DNA of 20,575 bases from Haladaptatiplasma sp964454575 (GTDB taxonomy: Archaea; Thermoplasmatota; Thermoplasmata; Halarchaeoplasmatales; Halarchaeoplasmataceae), in contig CAYVTG010000027.1 of assembly GCA_964454575.1 (NCBI GenBank), positions 1-20,575 on the forward strand, read 5' to 3'. Within the stretch, counting starts at the first letter, position 1; each line of letters opens with the position of its first letter. Positions 9,348-16,748 of this stretch are shown here, piece after piece. Under the pieces are notes generated by a model that did not search any database, was not told where the DNA came from, and was given only the letters and a program-made list of their open reading frames with translations. The position numbers and the translations under genes were made by a program.

Positions 9348-12300
9348 ATGAAAGGAAATAAGATCGCAAGATGTATGACATTTGCACTAGTGATACTATT
9401 GATCGGCTCCTCCTTCGCAGGTATAGTGTCCAATACCGTACAAGGTAGTATTCCACCATCAGAAACAGTTACAGCGGATGATGGATGGGGTTATAATGTG
9501 ACAGATACTGTTTCATTCTGGTGGCATCCAATCGGTACAGAAGATGTCGCTACCGGCATAGGTAACGATAACTGGACGAATGTAGAACTCGGTTTCGAAT
9601 TCAGATTTTACGGTGTGGATTATGACTCGGTAAATATCAATTCTGATGGATGGCTTAGTTTTACAGATATCGCTGGTTATCAACAAACAGCGTTAAGTGA
9701 ATCATTCAATACTATCGTATCGCCATATTCAACAACTCTAGACATCACGACAGGAGAGATATATTACAATCAAACATCTGATGCCTTCATAGTCACTTGG
9801 GATAATGTAGCCGACGGTGCTAATCAACAAACTTTCCAAGTGGTTCTGAATAAAACCGGAGAGATCTGGTTTAATTATCAATCTATCTCTAGCCCAAACG
9901 CATTCGTTGGAATAGAAAACCAAGATAGCACTATAGGCATAGACTATGATCACACCAATCTAGTCGATGCGTGGTCAGTGCTGTTCCTATACGAAGATGT
10001 ACCGGATTACAGATTGAATACATCCCCCTACGTTTCAACAGGCACAGGGGATATCGGGGAAGAACTTTGGCTTGGAAAAAATATATACAACTTGGGAAGT
10101 GAAAACGATACGTACGATCTGTGGTTAGGTAATCCATTCTGGGACGCAGAGATATATGATTCAAATAAAAGCCATATTATAGACAATGTTACTATCTCTA
10201 AAGGAGAAAGTGAAAATATCTACATTAAGTTGGTAGTCGGCTCCGAAGATTCGGGGTCTATAGGTACTCTGAGCGTCGAATCTCAGAACAGCGATACTCC
10301 CGTATGGCAGGATACACCTTTTACAGCTTACAATAAAGCACCGATCCTTTTAGTCGATGATGATAACGGATTGTCATCCGAGGATTGGTATATGGCATCT
10401 CTAGATGAAAACGGCTTAAATTACAATTATTGGGACCATTCTTCGTTGGGAACACCAGATACCGATTTGATGTCCGAGCACCGTGTAGTGATATGGTTCA
10501 CGGGCCTTACTTATGGGGCGGACACTCCTACACTAGATGGTACAGATAGAGCAAAAATAGGAACATTTTTGGATAACGGCGGTAGATTCTATCTATCAGG
10601 TGTCTATTGCTTATATGACTCATCAACATATTCTAATCGATGGGATTCGTGGTCACATCGATATCTAAAGGCCAACTGGTTATATGATGATTATGGTGAT
10701 TACGGGTCAATCCAATTTGACGCTGTGGTTAATGACCCGATAAGTCATGGATTTAATATCACTGTTTATGACGGAGATTATTACGGCGATTTAGATACAG
10801 GTACATATTACATAGAAACCGTTGGCGATGGCACACATTTCTATACTTCTTCAGGGGGAACAAAATATCCTGCTGTCAGGGCAGAATATGGAGATTTCAA
10901 AACTATCCATACAGGGTTCGAATTCTCCGGTGTTTCAGGCCTTGAAAACAGAACTGAATTGATGTATCGTATGCTGAATTGGCTTGCGGATAAACCAGGA
11001 AAGCCGAGCAACCCCTCACCATCCGATGGAGATATGAAAGTTGATGTGAATCCTCTTTTAAGTGTTGATATTCAGCATCCCGAAGGGATTGAGGTAGATG
11101 TTGAATTCTATAACGCCACTAGCGATGTTCTGATAGATTCTGTAACAGATGTAACTAGCGGAAGCCGGGTTTCAGTAGAATGGTCCGGCCTTAAAGATGG
11201 TAGAGAATATGAATGGTATGCAATCGCTAAAGATGATCTCAACTTGGAGAACAGATCAGAAACTTGGAATTTCTCTACAAATTACATACCGAACGTATCA
11301 CTTGTCTCTCCAGTCAGCGAATCTTCTATCACGCGATATGATTCTACTCTACGAGTAAATGTATCGGATGGAAACATCGAAGAAATGAATGTTACATTCT
11401 ACGATGCTATAGAGGATAGTGAGATAGGATCCGTTAGTAACGTTCCAAGTGGAACCGACGCCTATATGGATTGGAACAATCTATCATGGGGTACATCTTA
11501 TTCTTGGTATACCGAAGTAGATGATGGTGTATCTGTTACCACATCACCTACCTGGACGTTCACTACTAAAACACCCTCGATCATGCTTTTATCTCCCGAT
11601 AACGAGGAAACAGGCGTTGATAATTCAGTCACCTTATCTGTAAATCTTTCCGATGAAGGCGGAGATACTTTGGATGTAAAATTCTATGACTCTGCTGATG
11701 ACCAGGAAATAGGCGTGGTCACGGATACGGAACATGATGGAAATGCTACACTTGAATGGGAAAATCTATCGTGGGGTACAGTCTATGAATGGTATGTCAA
11801 AATTTTCGATGGAGACATTTTCTATACTTCATCTACTTGGTCATTCAGAACGAATATACCGCCGATGCAACCCGGTCGACCATCACCATCTCAAGATGAG
11901 ATGGGATTTGAAACTGCTGTCACTTTGTCTGTAAAGTTAACAGACCATGATGGAGATGACATGGATGTAACATTCTATGATGCCGAAGACGATAGTATTT
12001 TAGGAACTGACACTGGGGTTTCCAGTGGCGAATATTCTTCTGTGGAATGGTCTGGTTTAAGTTATGAAACAACCTACCAATGGTATGTAGTGGCGGATGA
12101 TGGAATGACTACAACGTCATCAGTTATCTGGTCTTTCAGCACCAATTTCCGACCTGATATGCCCTACAATCCTTCACCCGAAAACGACGCTACAGGGACA
12201 TCGTTGAATCTCTCTTTGAGCGTTCGTGTATCGGATCCGGACGGAGATATTATGACTGTAACTTTCTACAACGCAGGAGATGACAGCGAGATAGGTACTG

Positions 12301-13601
12301 TTACCAACATCTCAAGCGACAATCAAGCATCGATCACATGGTCCGACCTAGCTCCCGATACTACTTACGAATGGTATGCAGTGGCGAGTGACGGAATCCT
12401 TGAATCGGATGAATCAACAACATGGCAATTCACCACCGGCGTCGATAACTTCGCACCGGATGTTCCGTCGGACCCAAGACCGAGTGATGATTCAGATAAT
12501 GTAGCTCTTAACCCTACACTAAGCGTACTGGTATCAGATCCTGATGGAGATGATATGACCGTTACTTTCTACGATGCTGACGACAACGAGATAGGCAATG
12601 TAACCGGCATAGGAAGCGGTATAAGAGCTTCCTTGGTATGGTCTGATCTAGAGATGGAAACCACCTATGGATGGTACGCGATCGCAGACGACGGTGTTTT
12701 CACGACTGCATCTCCAACATGGGAGTTCACCACCGGAACCGGTAACGATGCTCCTGACGAACCGACCAACCCGTCACCCGAAGACGAAGCCGTAGGCGTG
12801 AGGACAAATCCTACACTAAGTGTAGATGTTTCAGATCCGAACGCAGACTCTTTGACAGTTACTTTCTACGACGCTTCCGACGATACCGTCATCGATACGG
12901 CAACCGCAGCTAGCGGCACAACCGCATCCGTAACATGGTCAAACTTAGATACGGAAACTACCTATCAGTGGTATGCGATAGCAGACGATGGAATGGAAAC
13001 CTCGACATCACCAACCTGGCAATTCACCACACGAGGACCGAACACTGCACCTTCAAAACCCACATCGGCTGAACCTGCTGACGGTACGGAGATATCGGGC
13101 ACTACATCGACTATCAGTGTTTTAGTATCTGATGATGACGGAGACATGATCACCGTTACATTCTATGACGCATCCGATGATTCGGTGATCGGAACTGCAA
13201 CCGCACCAAGCGGAAGTCGAGCTTCTGTAACATGGTCAAACCTAGAATCCGGAAAGACCTACGAGTGGTACGCAGTAGCAGATGATGATGAAGATAGCGA
13301 ACGATCGGAGACGTACAGCTTCAATACCGAATCCGAGGGAGAAGACCCCGACGGATCGAACATGGGCTTATGGATTGGAGCGATAGCACTTATCATCGTG
13401 TTGATATTGATCGCTATTGTTGTCGTCAAAAAGAAAGGTACGGGATCCGAGCCCGATGAATCCATAGAAGAACCCTACGAAGACGAAGATTTTGTATTCG
13501 AAGACGAGGAATTATTCGAAGAAGATCTCGAGGAAACAGAGATGGATGAGGAATCACTCTTCGATGAACCGGAGGACGTAGAAGAGGATCTCTTCGACTA
13601 A
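9348..13601 (+). CDS. Large secreted, membrane-anchored Fn3-repeat surface protein
   Basis: A 1417-residue exported protein. Residues 1-33 form a signal peptide. About 35-210 is a beta domain with a nidogen-like feel (pattern GxGNDNWxxVELGFxFxFYG...SDGWLSF). About 215-325 resembles a CARDB-type adhesion module. Residues 330-548 form an alpha/beta domain opening with ILLVDDDNG and containing VIWFTG and FLDNGGRFYLSG, as in the GATase/ThuA-like domains found on other secreted archaeal proteins. Residues 549-1328 are eight Fn3-like repeats. A transmembrane helix (about 1339-1360), three lysines and an acidic tail (about 1364-1417) follow. No catalytic motif was found. It probably binds substrate or partners, or is a structural surface protein. 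It is co-transcribed with the S8 protease, so a joint role is inferred. Specific function is unknown. Confidence 0.88.
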   Translation: MKGNKIARCMTFALVILLIGSSFAGIVSNTVQGSIPPSETVTADDGWGYNVTDTVSFWWHPIGTEDVATGIGNDNWTNVELGFEFRFYGVDYDSVNINSDGWLSFTDIAGYQQTALSESFNTIVSPYSTTLDITTGEIYYNQTSDAFIVTWDNVADGANQQTFQVVLNKTGEIWFNYQSISSPNAFVGIENQDSTIGIDYDHTNLVDAWSVLFLYEDVPDYRLNTSPYVSTGTGDIGEELWLGKNIYNLGSENDTYDLWLGNPFWDAEIYDSNKSHIIDNVTISKGESENIYIKLVVGSEDSGSIGTLSVESQNSDTPVWQDTPFTAYNKAPILLVDDDNGLSSEDWYMASLDENGLNYNYWDHSSLGTPDTDLMSEHRVVIWFTGLTYGADTPTLDGTDRAKIGTFLDNGGRFYLSGVYCLYDSSTYSNRWDSWSHRYLKANWLYDDYGDYGSIQFDAVVNDPISHGFNITVYDGDYYGDLDTGTYYIETVGDGTHFYTSSGGTKYPAVRAEYGDFKTIHTGFEFSGVSGLENRTELMYRMLNWLADKPGKPSNPSPSDGDMKVDVNPLLSVDIQHPEGIEVDVEFYNATSDVLIDSVTDVTSGSRVSVEWSGLKDGREYEWYAIAKDDLNLENRSETWNFSTNYIPNVSLVSPVSESSITRYDSTLRVNVSDGNIEEMNVTFYDAIEDSEIGSVSNVPSGTDAYMDWNNLSWGTSYSWYTEVDDGVSVTTSPTWTFTTKTPSIMLLSPDNEETGVDNSVTLSVNLSDEGGDTLDVKFYDSADDQEIGVVTDTEHDGNATLEWENLSWGTVYEWYVKIFDGDIFYTSSTWSFRTNIPPMQPGRPSPSQDEMGFETAVTLSVKLTDHDGDDMDVTFYDAEDDSILGTDTGVSSGEYSSVEWSGLSYETTYQWYVVADDGMTTTSSVIWSFSTNFRPDMPYNPSPENDATGTSLNLSLSVRVSDPDGDIMTVTFYNAGDDSEIGTVTNISSDNQASITWSDLAPDTTYEWYAVASDGILESDESTTWQFTTGVDNFAPDVPSDPRPSDDSDNVALNPTLSVLVSDPDGDDMTVTFYDADDNEIGNVTGIGSGIRASLVWSDLEMETTYGWYAIADDGVFTTASPTWEFTTGTGNDAPDEPTNPSPEDEAVGVRTNPTLSVDVSDPNADSLTVTFYDASDDTVIDTATAASGTTASVTWSNLDTETTYQWYAIADDGMETSTSPTWQFTTRGPNTAPSKPTSAEPADGTEISGTTSTISVLVSDDDGDMITVTFYDASDDSVIGTATAPSGSRASVTWSNLESGKTYEWYAVADDDEDSERSETYSFNTESEGEDPDGSNMGLWIGAIALIIVLILIAIVVVKKKGTGSEPDESIEEPYEDEDFVFEDEELFEEDLEETEMDEESLFDEPEDVEEDLFD
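10992..13331 (+). repeat. Eight tandem ~97-residue Fn3-like repeats
   Basis: Residues 549-1328 hold eight units with the pattern P..PsP.dg......npTLSV.VSDPDGD.MTVTFYDA.DDs.IGT......SG..ASVTWS.L...TTY.WYAVADDG.....SPTW.FTT. Each unit is about 292 bases. Repeats 4-8 are close to one another, while repeats 1-3 have drifted more. The fold is inferred as fibronectin type III-like from the central YxWY and the closing W.F.T motifs. A stiff stalk projecting the N-terminal domains from the membrane is the natural reading. Confidence 0.85.
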
Positions 13602-13620
13602 AAAAATCATTAAAAACCCC

Positions 13621-13642
13621 TTTCCGCTTTCTTTATTTTTCT
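13621..13642 (+). terminator. T-rich archaeal-type terminator after the surface-protein operon
   Basis: Twenty bases after the stop codon the plus strand becomes pyrimidine-rich with several T runs (TTT, CTTTATTTTT). No strong hairpin precedes it. Oligo-T tracts alone can end transcription in archaea, so this is the likely end of the two-gene operon. The support is compositional. Confidence 0.5.
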
Positions 13643-13650
13643 CACAAGTC

Positions 13651-13660
13651 TAAAATAGTA
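13651..13660 (+). promoter_or_regulatory. Possible TATA box of the PAC2-Nudix operon
   Basis: TAAAATAGTA lies 32-41 bases before the ATG at 13692. Initiation about 26 bases downstream would give a leader of about ten bases. AAGTGAT (13682-13688) before the start is a partial Shine-Dalgarno match. The whole 90-base gap otherwise holds only the terminator described separately. Confidence 0.4.
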
Positions 13661-13691
13661 GTGTCCCTTACGTTGTAACATAAGTGATATA

Positions 13692-14429
13692 ATGAACAAT
13701 AGAGGAAACTACAACATAGTACTGGAAAAGGAGCTTCCTGATGTAGATATATTGGTGGCCGGTTTTCCTGGATTGGGTCTTATCGGAGGCATAGCTTCCG
13801 AACAGATCATAAACACACTTGGGCTAAAACAAGTCGCGTCGATACAATGTGATGACTTTCCACCTACGGCAGTCATATTTGATGGAATACCACGAAGACC
13901 GGTGAGAATATTCGGCGGAGATGATTTCATGCTCGTAAAAGCGGACATGATAATACCTAATGAACTGGCTAATTCATTGTCCCGATGGTTGGTTGATTGG
14001 GCCAAGGATATCGGCATAAAGGAGATAGTTATCTTCGATGGAATAGTCGGTTCTGAGGAAGATGAGAAGAAGGTCTGGGGTGTGTTAAGTGCCCATTCGT
14101 TAGAAGGAGAAGCTAGAAAATTCAACGTGGACGTGATAGACCGGGGCGCTATCTCGGGCATGTCCAGTTCTTTACTTTTGGAGGCTCACGAGAGAAAATT
14201 GAGAGCTATAGCATTATTAGCAGAAGGTACGGCAGAATTACCCGATGCAAGGGCATCCGCTAATCTTCTGGAAAGATTTTCGGAATATATCGATGTAGAT
14301 ATAGAGACCGGAACGTTACTAGATAGTGCGGAACACTTTGAAAAGGGCCTTTCCAAACTGGTAGATCAAACACAGAAGTCGCACGATAGTATGAAACAGC
14401 ATCATGCGCATCCTCCTCTTTACGGGTAA
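13692..14429 (+). CDS. PAC2-family proteasome assembly chaperone (PbaB-like)
   Basis: A 245-residue cytoplasmic protein of the PAC2 family, whose eukaryotic members help assemble the 20S proteasome. The glycine-rich start DILVAGFPGLGLIGGIASEQ (about 19-38) is the family hallmark, followed by the FPP and IVIFDGIVG segments expected in this fold. The length is normal for archaeal members. The last three residues, Leu-Tyr-Gly, fit the hydrophobic-Tyr-any (HbYX) rule for docking into pockets of the proteasome alpha ring, as reported for Pyrococcus PbaB. A His-rich stretch (HHAH) precedes this end. The gene starts a short operon with the Nudix gene six bases downstream. Family confidence is high; the proteasome role is inferred. 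Not all archaeal PAC2 proteins are proven proteasome chaperones. Confidence 0.88.
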   Translation: MNNRGNYNIVLEKELPDVDILVAGFPGLGLIGGIASEQIINTLGLKQVASIQCDDFPPTAVIFDGIPRRPVRIFGGDDFMLVKADMIIPNELANSLSRWLVDWAKDIGIKEIVIFDGIVGSEEDEKKVWGVLSAHSLEGEARKFNVDVIDRGAISGMSSSLLLEAHERKLRAIALLAEGTAELPDARASANLLERFSEYIDVDIETGTLLDSAEHFEKGLSKLVDQTQKSHDSMKQHHAHPPLYG

Positions 14430-14435
14430 TAGACC

Positions 14436-14858
14436 ATGAGAGAAGAACGATCCGCTGGCGTTTTGGTTTTCAGAGAAGCGGAGGAAAGGCAGTATCTGCT
14501 CCTTCATTATCCTGCAGGACATTGGGATTACCCCAAGGGACATATCGAGGGCGGCGAAACCCCGAAGGAAACTGCATTAAGAGAGTTGAAGGAGGAAACC
14601 GGGATCCGCCCGGAAGATGTCGAACTCATAGAAGGATTCGAAGAAACCATCGATTATATATACAAAGCTAGAAGAGTCATGGTACACAAACAGGTTATTT
14701 ACTACCTGGGTAAAACCGAACAAAAAAGTATCGATATATCCAACGAACACCAGAATTATATCTGGCTGCCTTACAAAGAGTCGATGGAAAAACTAACTTT
14801 CGACAACGCTAAAAAAGTGATGAAGAAAGGGGAAAAATTCCTTAGTATTCATAAATGA
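14436..14858 (+). CDS. Nudix hydrolase, probably diadenosine-tetraphosphatase-like
   Basis: A 140-residue cytoplasmic hydrolase of nucleoside diphosphates linked to another group. The Nudix box spans residues 35-57 and is intact: Gly35, five residues, Glu41, seven residues, Arg49-Glu50-Leu51, then Glu53-Glu54 and Gly56-Ile57. These acidic residues bind the catalytic magnesium. The preceding WDYPKGHIE is typical of the subgroup that includes asymmetrical Ap4A hydrolases, so dinucleotide polyphosphates are the best substrate guess. The alternative is another NTP or housecleaning substrate. No clear Shine-Dalgarno is present, and the gene starts six bases after the PAC2 gene, so coupled translation is likely. 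The family call is firm; the substrate is not. Confidence 0.9.
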   Translation: MREERSAGVLVFREAEERQYLLLHYPAGHWDYPKGHIEGGETPKETALRELKEETGIRPEDVELIEGFEETIDYIYKARRVMVHKQVIYYLGKTEQKSIDISNEHQNYIWLPYKESMEKLTFDNAKKVMKKGEKFLSIHK

Positions 14859-14864
14859 TAAACC

Positions 14865-14872
14865 TTAAATAT
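14865..14872 (+). promoter_or_regulatory. Probable TATA box of the purC-argF operon
   Basis: TTAAATAT just after the Nudix stop codon is a good archaeal TATA-like element. Initiation about 26 bases downstream falls near 14895, giving a leader of about 15 bases that includes the GGTG ribosome-binding motif at 14899-14902 before the ATG at 14910. Confidence 0.55.
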
Positions 14873-14909
14873 TCCGTTTCAATCTTCGAGAAAAAACAGG
14901 TGCTGGCAG

Positions 14910-15815
14910 ATGAAGAAATTAATAAGGAAAGGTAAAGTCAAGGAAGTCTATGATATCGGTGACGATCATCTGATGTTCTTCTTCACAGATAACATATCTG
15001 TTTTTGATAAGGTCATACCGACTGACGTACCGCGTAAAGGAGAAAGTCTATGCAAAACTTCTACGTACTGGTTCAACCGACTAAAAAACGATCTGAGAAT
15101 TAACACACATTTTATAGAGATGTTGGACGAACAAACAATGAAGGTAGAGAAGGTAGATGTAATCAAGGATTACGATAAGATAGACAACAGCACCACTAAT
15201 TATCTGATCCCTTTGGAATTCATATGCAGATATTATGTAGCAGGCTCTTTAAATGACAGGATCCAAAGAGGTGAAGTTGACTTCCGAGACTACGGATTTA
15301 AAGAGATGCCTAAGTACGGAGACCGGTTACCAAAACCTCACTTTGAAGTAACTACAAAGCTCGAAAAATTTGACAGACACATCACCTATGACGAAGCACT
15401 TGAAATATCTGGACTAACCGATGAAGAGTATCTCGAGATCAAAGACGCCGTGATGAAGATCGATCGGCTCATAGAGAGAACCGTAGAGAAGAACGGTTTA
15501 CTCCATGTGGACGGGAAAAAGGAGTTCGCTATGGATCATAATAGAGAGATAATGGTGATAGATACATTTGGTACCGTCGATGAAGATCGTTTCTGGGAAT
15601 TGAGCGAATATAAAAAGGGTAACTTCGTGGAAAAGAGTAAGGAGTTTGTAAGACAGTATTACAGAGATATAGGTTATCACAAAGATCTCATGGAAGCAAG
15701 ACGTGAAGGAGAAGACGAACCGATGATACCGTCGATGCCTGAGGATGTGATGATCGCAGCAAGCAAGCTTTACGTTGACCTCATGAAAAGGTTGACCGAC
15801 GGAACATATGAATAA
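14910..15815 (+). CDS. purC: Phosphoribosylaminoimidazole-succinocarboxamide synthase (SAICAR synthetase)
   Basis: Catalyses the ATP-dependent joining of aspartate to CAIR to give SAICAR in de novo purine synthesis, in the cytoplasm. The 301-residue protein shows the N-terminal nucleotide-binding hairpin GKVKEVYDI (about 8-16), the FTDNISVFD segment with the conserved SxFD, the CRYYVAGSL strand corresponding to the family RxxxxGS region, KPHFEVTTKLEKFDRHI, and the DGKKEFAMD and VIDTFGTVDEDRFW motifs toward the C-terminus. The length matches the longer, Ade1-like branch (about 300 residues) rather than the 235-240-residue E. coli type. It is the first gene of a pair with argF, 13 bases apart. 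Identification is secure. Confidence 0.95.
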   Translation: MKKLIRKGKVKEVYDIGDDHLMFFFTDNISVFDKVIPTDVPRKGESLCKTSTYWFNRLKNDLRINTHFIEMLDEQTMKVEKVDVIKDYDKIDNSTTNYLIPLEFICRYYVAGSLNDRIQRGEVDFRDYGFKEMPKYGDRLPKPHFEVTTKLEKFDRHITYDEALEISGLTDEEYLEIKDAVMKIDRLIERTVEKNGLLHVDGKKEFAMDHNREIMVIDTFGTVDEDRFWELSEYKKGNFVEKSKEFVRQYYRDIGYHKDLMEARREGEDEPMIPSMPEDVMIAASKLYVDLMKRLTDGTYE

Positions 15816-15828
15816 GGAGTAGATAAAG

Positions 15829-16740
15829 ATGCCAAAACATGTAATTTCCATAATGGATATCAAGGACAGGATCCATGAGATCCTGCGAATAGCCGGAGAG
15901 ATAAAGAAGAAGCATAAAAATGAAGAACCATACAAACCCCTGGAAGGTAAAAGCCTGGGTATGATCTTCGAGAAGCCCAGTACTAGGACCAGGATTTCAT
16001 TCGAAGTTGGAACCACTCAGCTCGGAGGACATGCGCTTTATCTCAGCCCTAAAGATATGCAGGTAGGTCGAGGTGAAACCATAGCCGATACTGCCAAGGT
16101 ACTCAGCAGATACGTGAACTGTATCATGTATCGAGCATTCGATCACAATATGATGCTCGAACTAGCCGAAAACGCATCCATACCCGTTATAAACGGTCTT
16201 GATGATGTAGAACACCCATGCCAGATACTAGCAGATCTTATGACAATCAAGGAACACAAAGGATCTTTCGATAAAAAACTGGTATACCTCGGTGACGGTA
16301 ACAACGTATGCAATTCTTTATTGCTTGGATCCGCTGCCGTCGGGATGGATATGATTGCATGCACTCCGAAGGGATACGAACCTAACGAAAACATATACAA
16401 CATGGCTTTGGAACTAGCAGAAGAAACCGGCGCATCTATCTCTTTATCAGACGACCCGAGATCTGCAGTTTCAGATGCGGATATCCTCTATACAGATGTA
16501 TGGGTGTCCATGGGAGATGAAGCCGAAGAAAAGAAACGTCTTGAAGATCTTAGTGACTTCCAGATCGATCAGAAACTTGTTGAGCTAGCGAACAAAGATG
16601 TTATCGTGATGCATTGTTTACCGGCACACAGAGGCGTCGAGATCACCGGCGAAGTGTTGGACGGACCGCACTCAGTTGTTTTCGATCAGGCGGAAAACAG
16701 ATTACACGCTCAGAAGGGGATAATGGTAGATATAATCTGA
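15829..16740 (+). CDS. argF: Ornithine carbamoyltransferase
   Basis: Transfers the carbamoyl group from carbamoyl phosphate to ornithine, giving citrulline for arginine synthesis, in the cytoplasm. The 303-residue length is typical of an anabolic trimer-forming enzyme. Visible motifs are the carbamoyl-phosphate loop STRTR (51-55), HPCQ (129-132), the ornithine loop Ser227-Met228-Gly229 (SMG, which separates it from aspartate carbamoyltransferase), and the catalytic-cysteine motif HCLPAHRG (262-269). AAGGAG (15814-15819) overlaps the purC stop and serves as ribosome-binding site, so it is read from the purC transcript. It converges with the coiled-coil gene, with only two bases between the stop codons. 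All key residues are present. Confidence 0.95.
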   Translation: MPKHVISIMDIKDRIHEILRIAGEIKKKHKNEEPYKPLEGKSLGMIFEKPSTRTRISFEVGTTQLGGHALYLSPKDMQVGRGETIADTAKVLSRYVNCIMYRAFDHNMMLELAENASIPVINGLDDVEHPCQILADLMTIKEHKGSFDKKLVYLGDGNNVCNSLLLGSAAVGMDMIACTPKGYEPNENIYNMALELAEETGASISLSDDPRSAVSDADILYTDVWVSMGDEAEEKKRLEDLSDFQIDQKLVELANKDVIVMHCLPAHRGVEITGEVLDGPHSVVFDQAENRLHAQKGIMVDII

Positions 16741-16748
16741 TATCAGAT
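16735..16748. other. 14-bp perfect palindrome spanning two convergent stop codons
   Basis: ATCTGATATCAGAT reads the same on both strands. It contains the argF stop TGA (16738-16740, plus) and the coiled-coil gene stop (16743-16745, minus). No T-rich tract follows on the plus strand beyond the start of the next gene's coding region. It could form a short hairpin in both messages, or be a by-product of two juxtaposed ATC-TGA ends. Confidence 0.6.

Noticed and set aside
9100..9459. Minus-strand open frame of Ser/Lys-rich sequence
   Set aside because: It is the complement of the acidic tail codons of the S8 protease and crosses the protease-Fn3 gene junction. It is a composition artefact.
11734..11934. 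Second plus-strand frame within the Fn3 repeat gene
   Set aside because: It is a short frame-shifted reading of repeat codons with no start signal.
10992..13331. Tandem 292-base periodicity considered as a CRISPR or satellite array
   Set aside because: The period is coding, with continuous frame and conserved protein motifs. There is no short repeat-spacer structure.
13709..14161. 150-codon minus-strand open frame
   Set aside because: It lies wholly inside the PAC2 gene, which has a clear family signature on the plus strand.
15498..16016. 172-codon minus-strand open frame across the purC-argF junction
   Set aside because: Both plus-strand genes are secure, and this frame shows only shadow composition.
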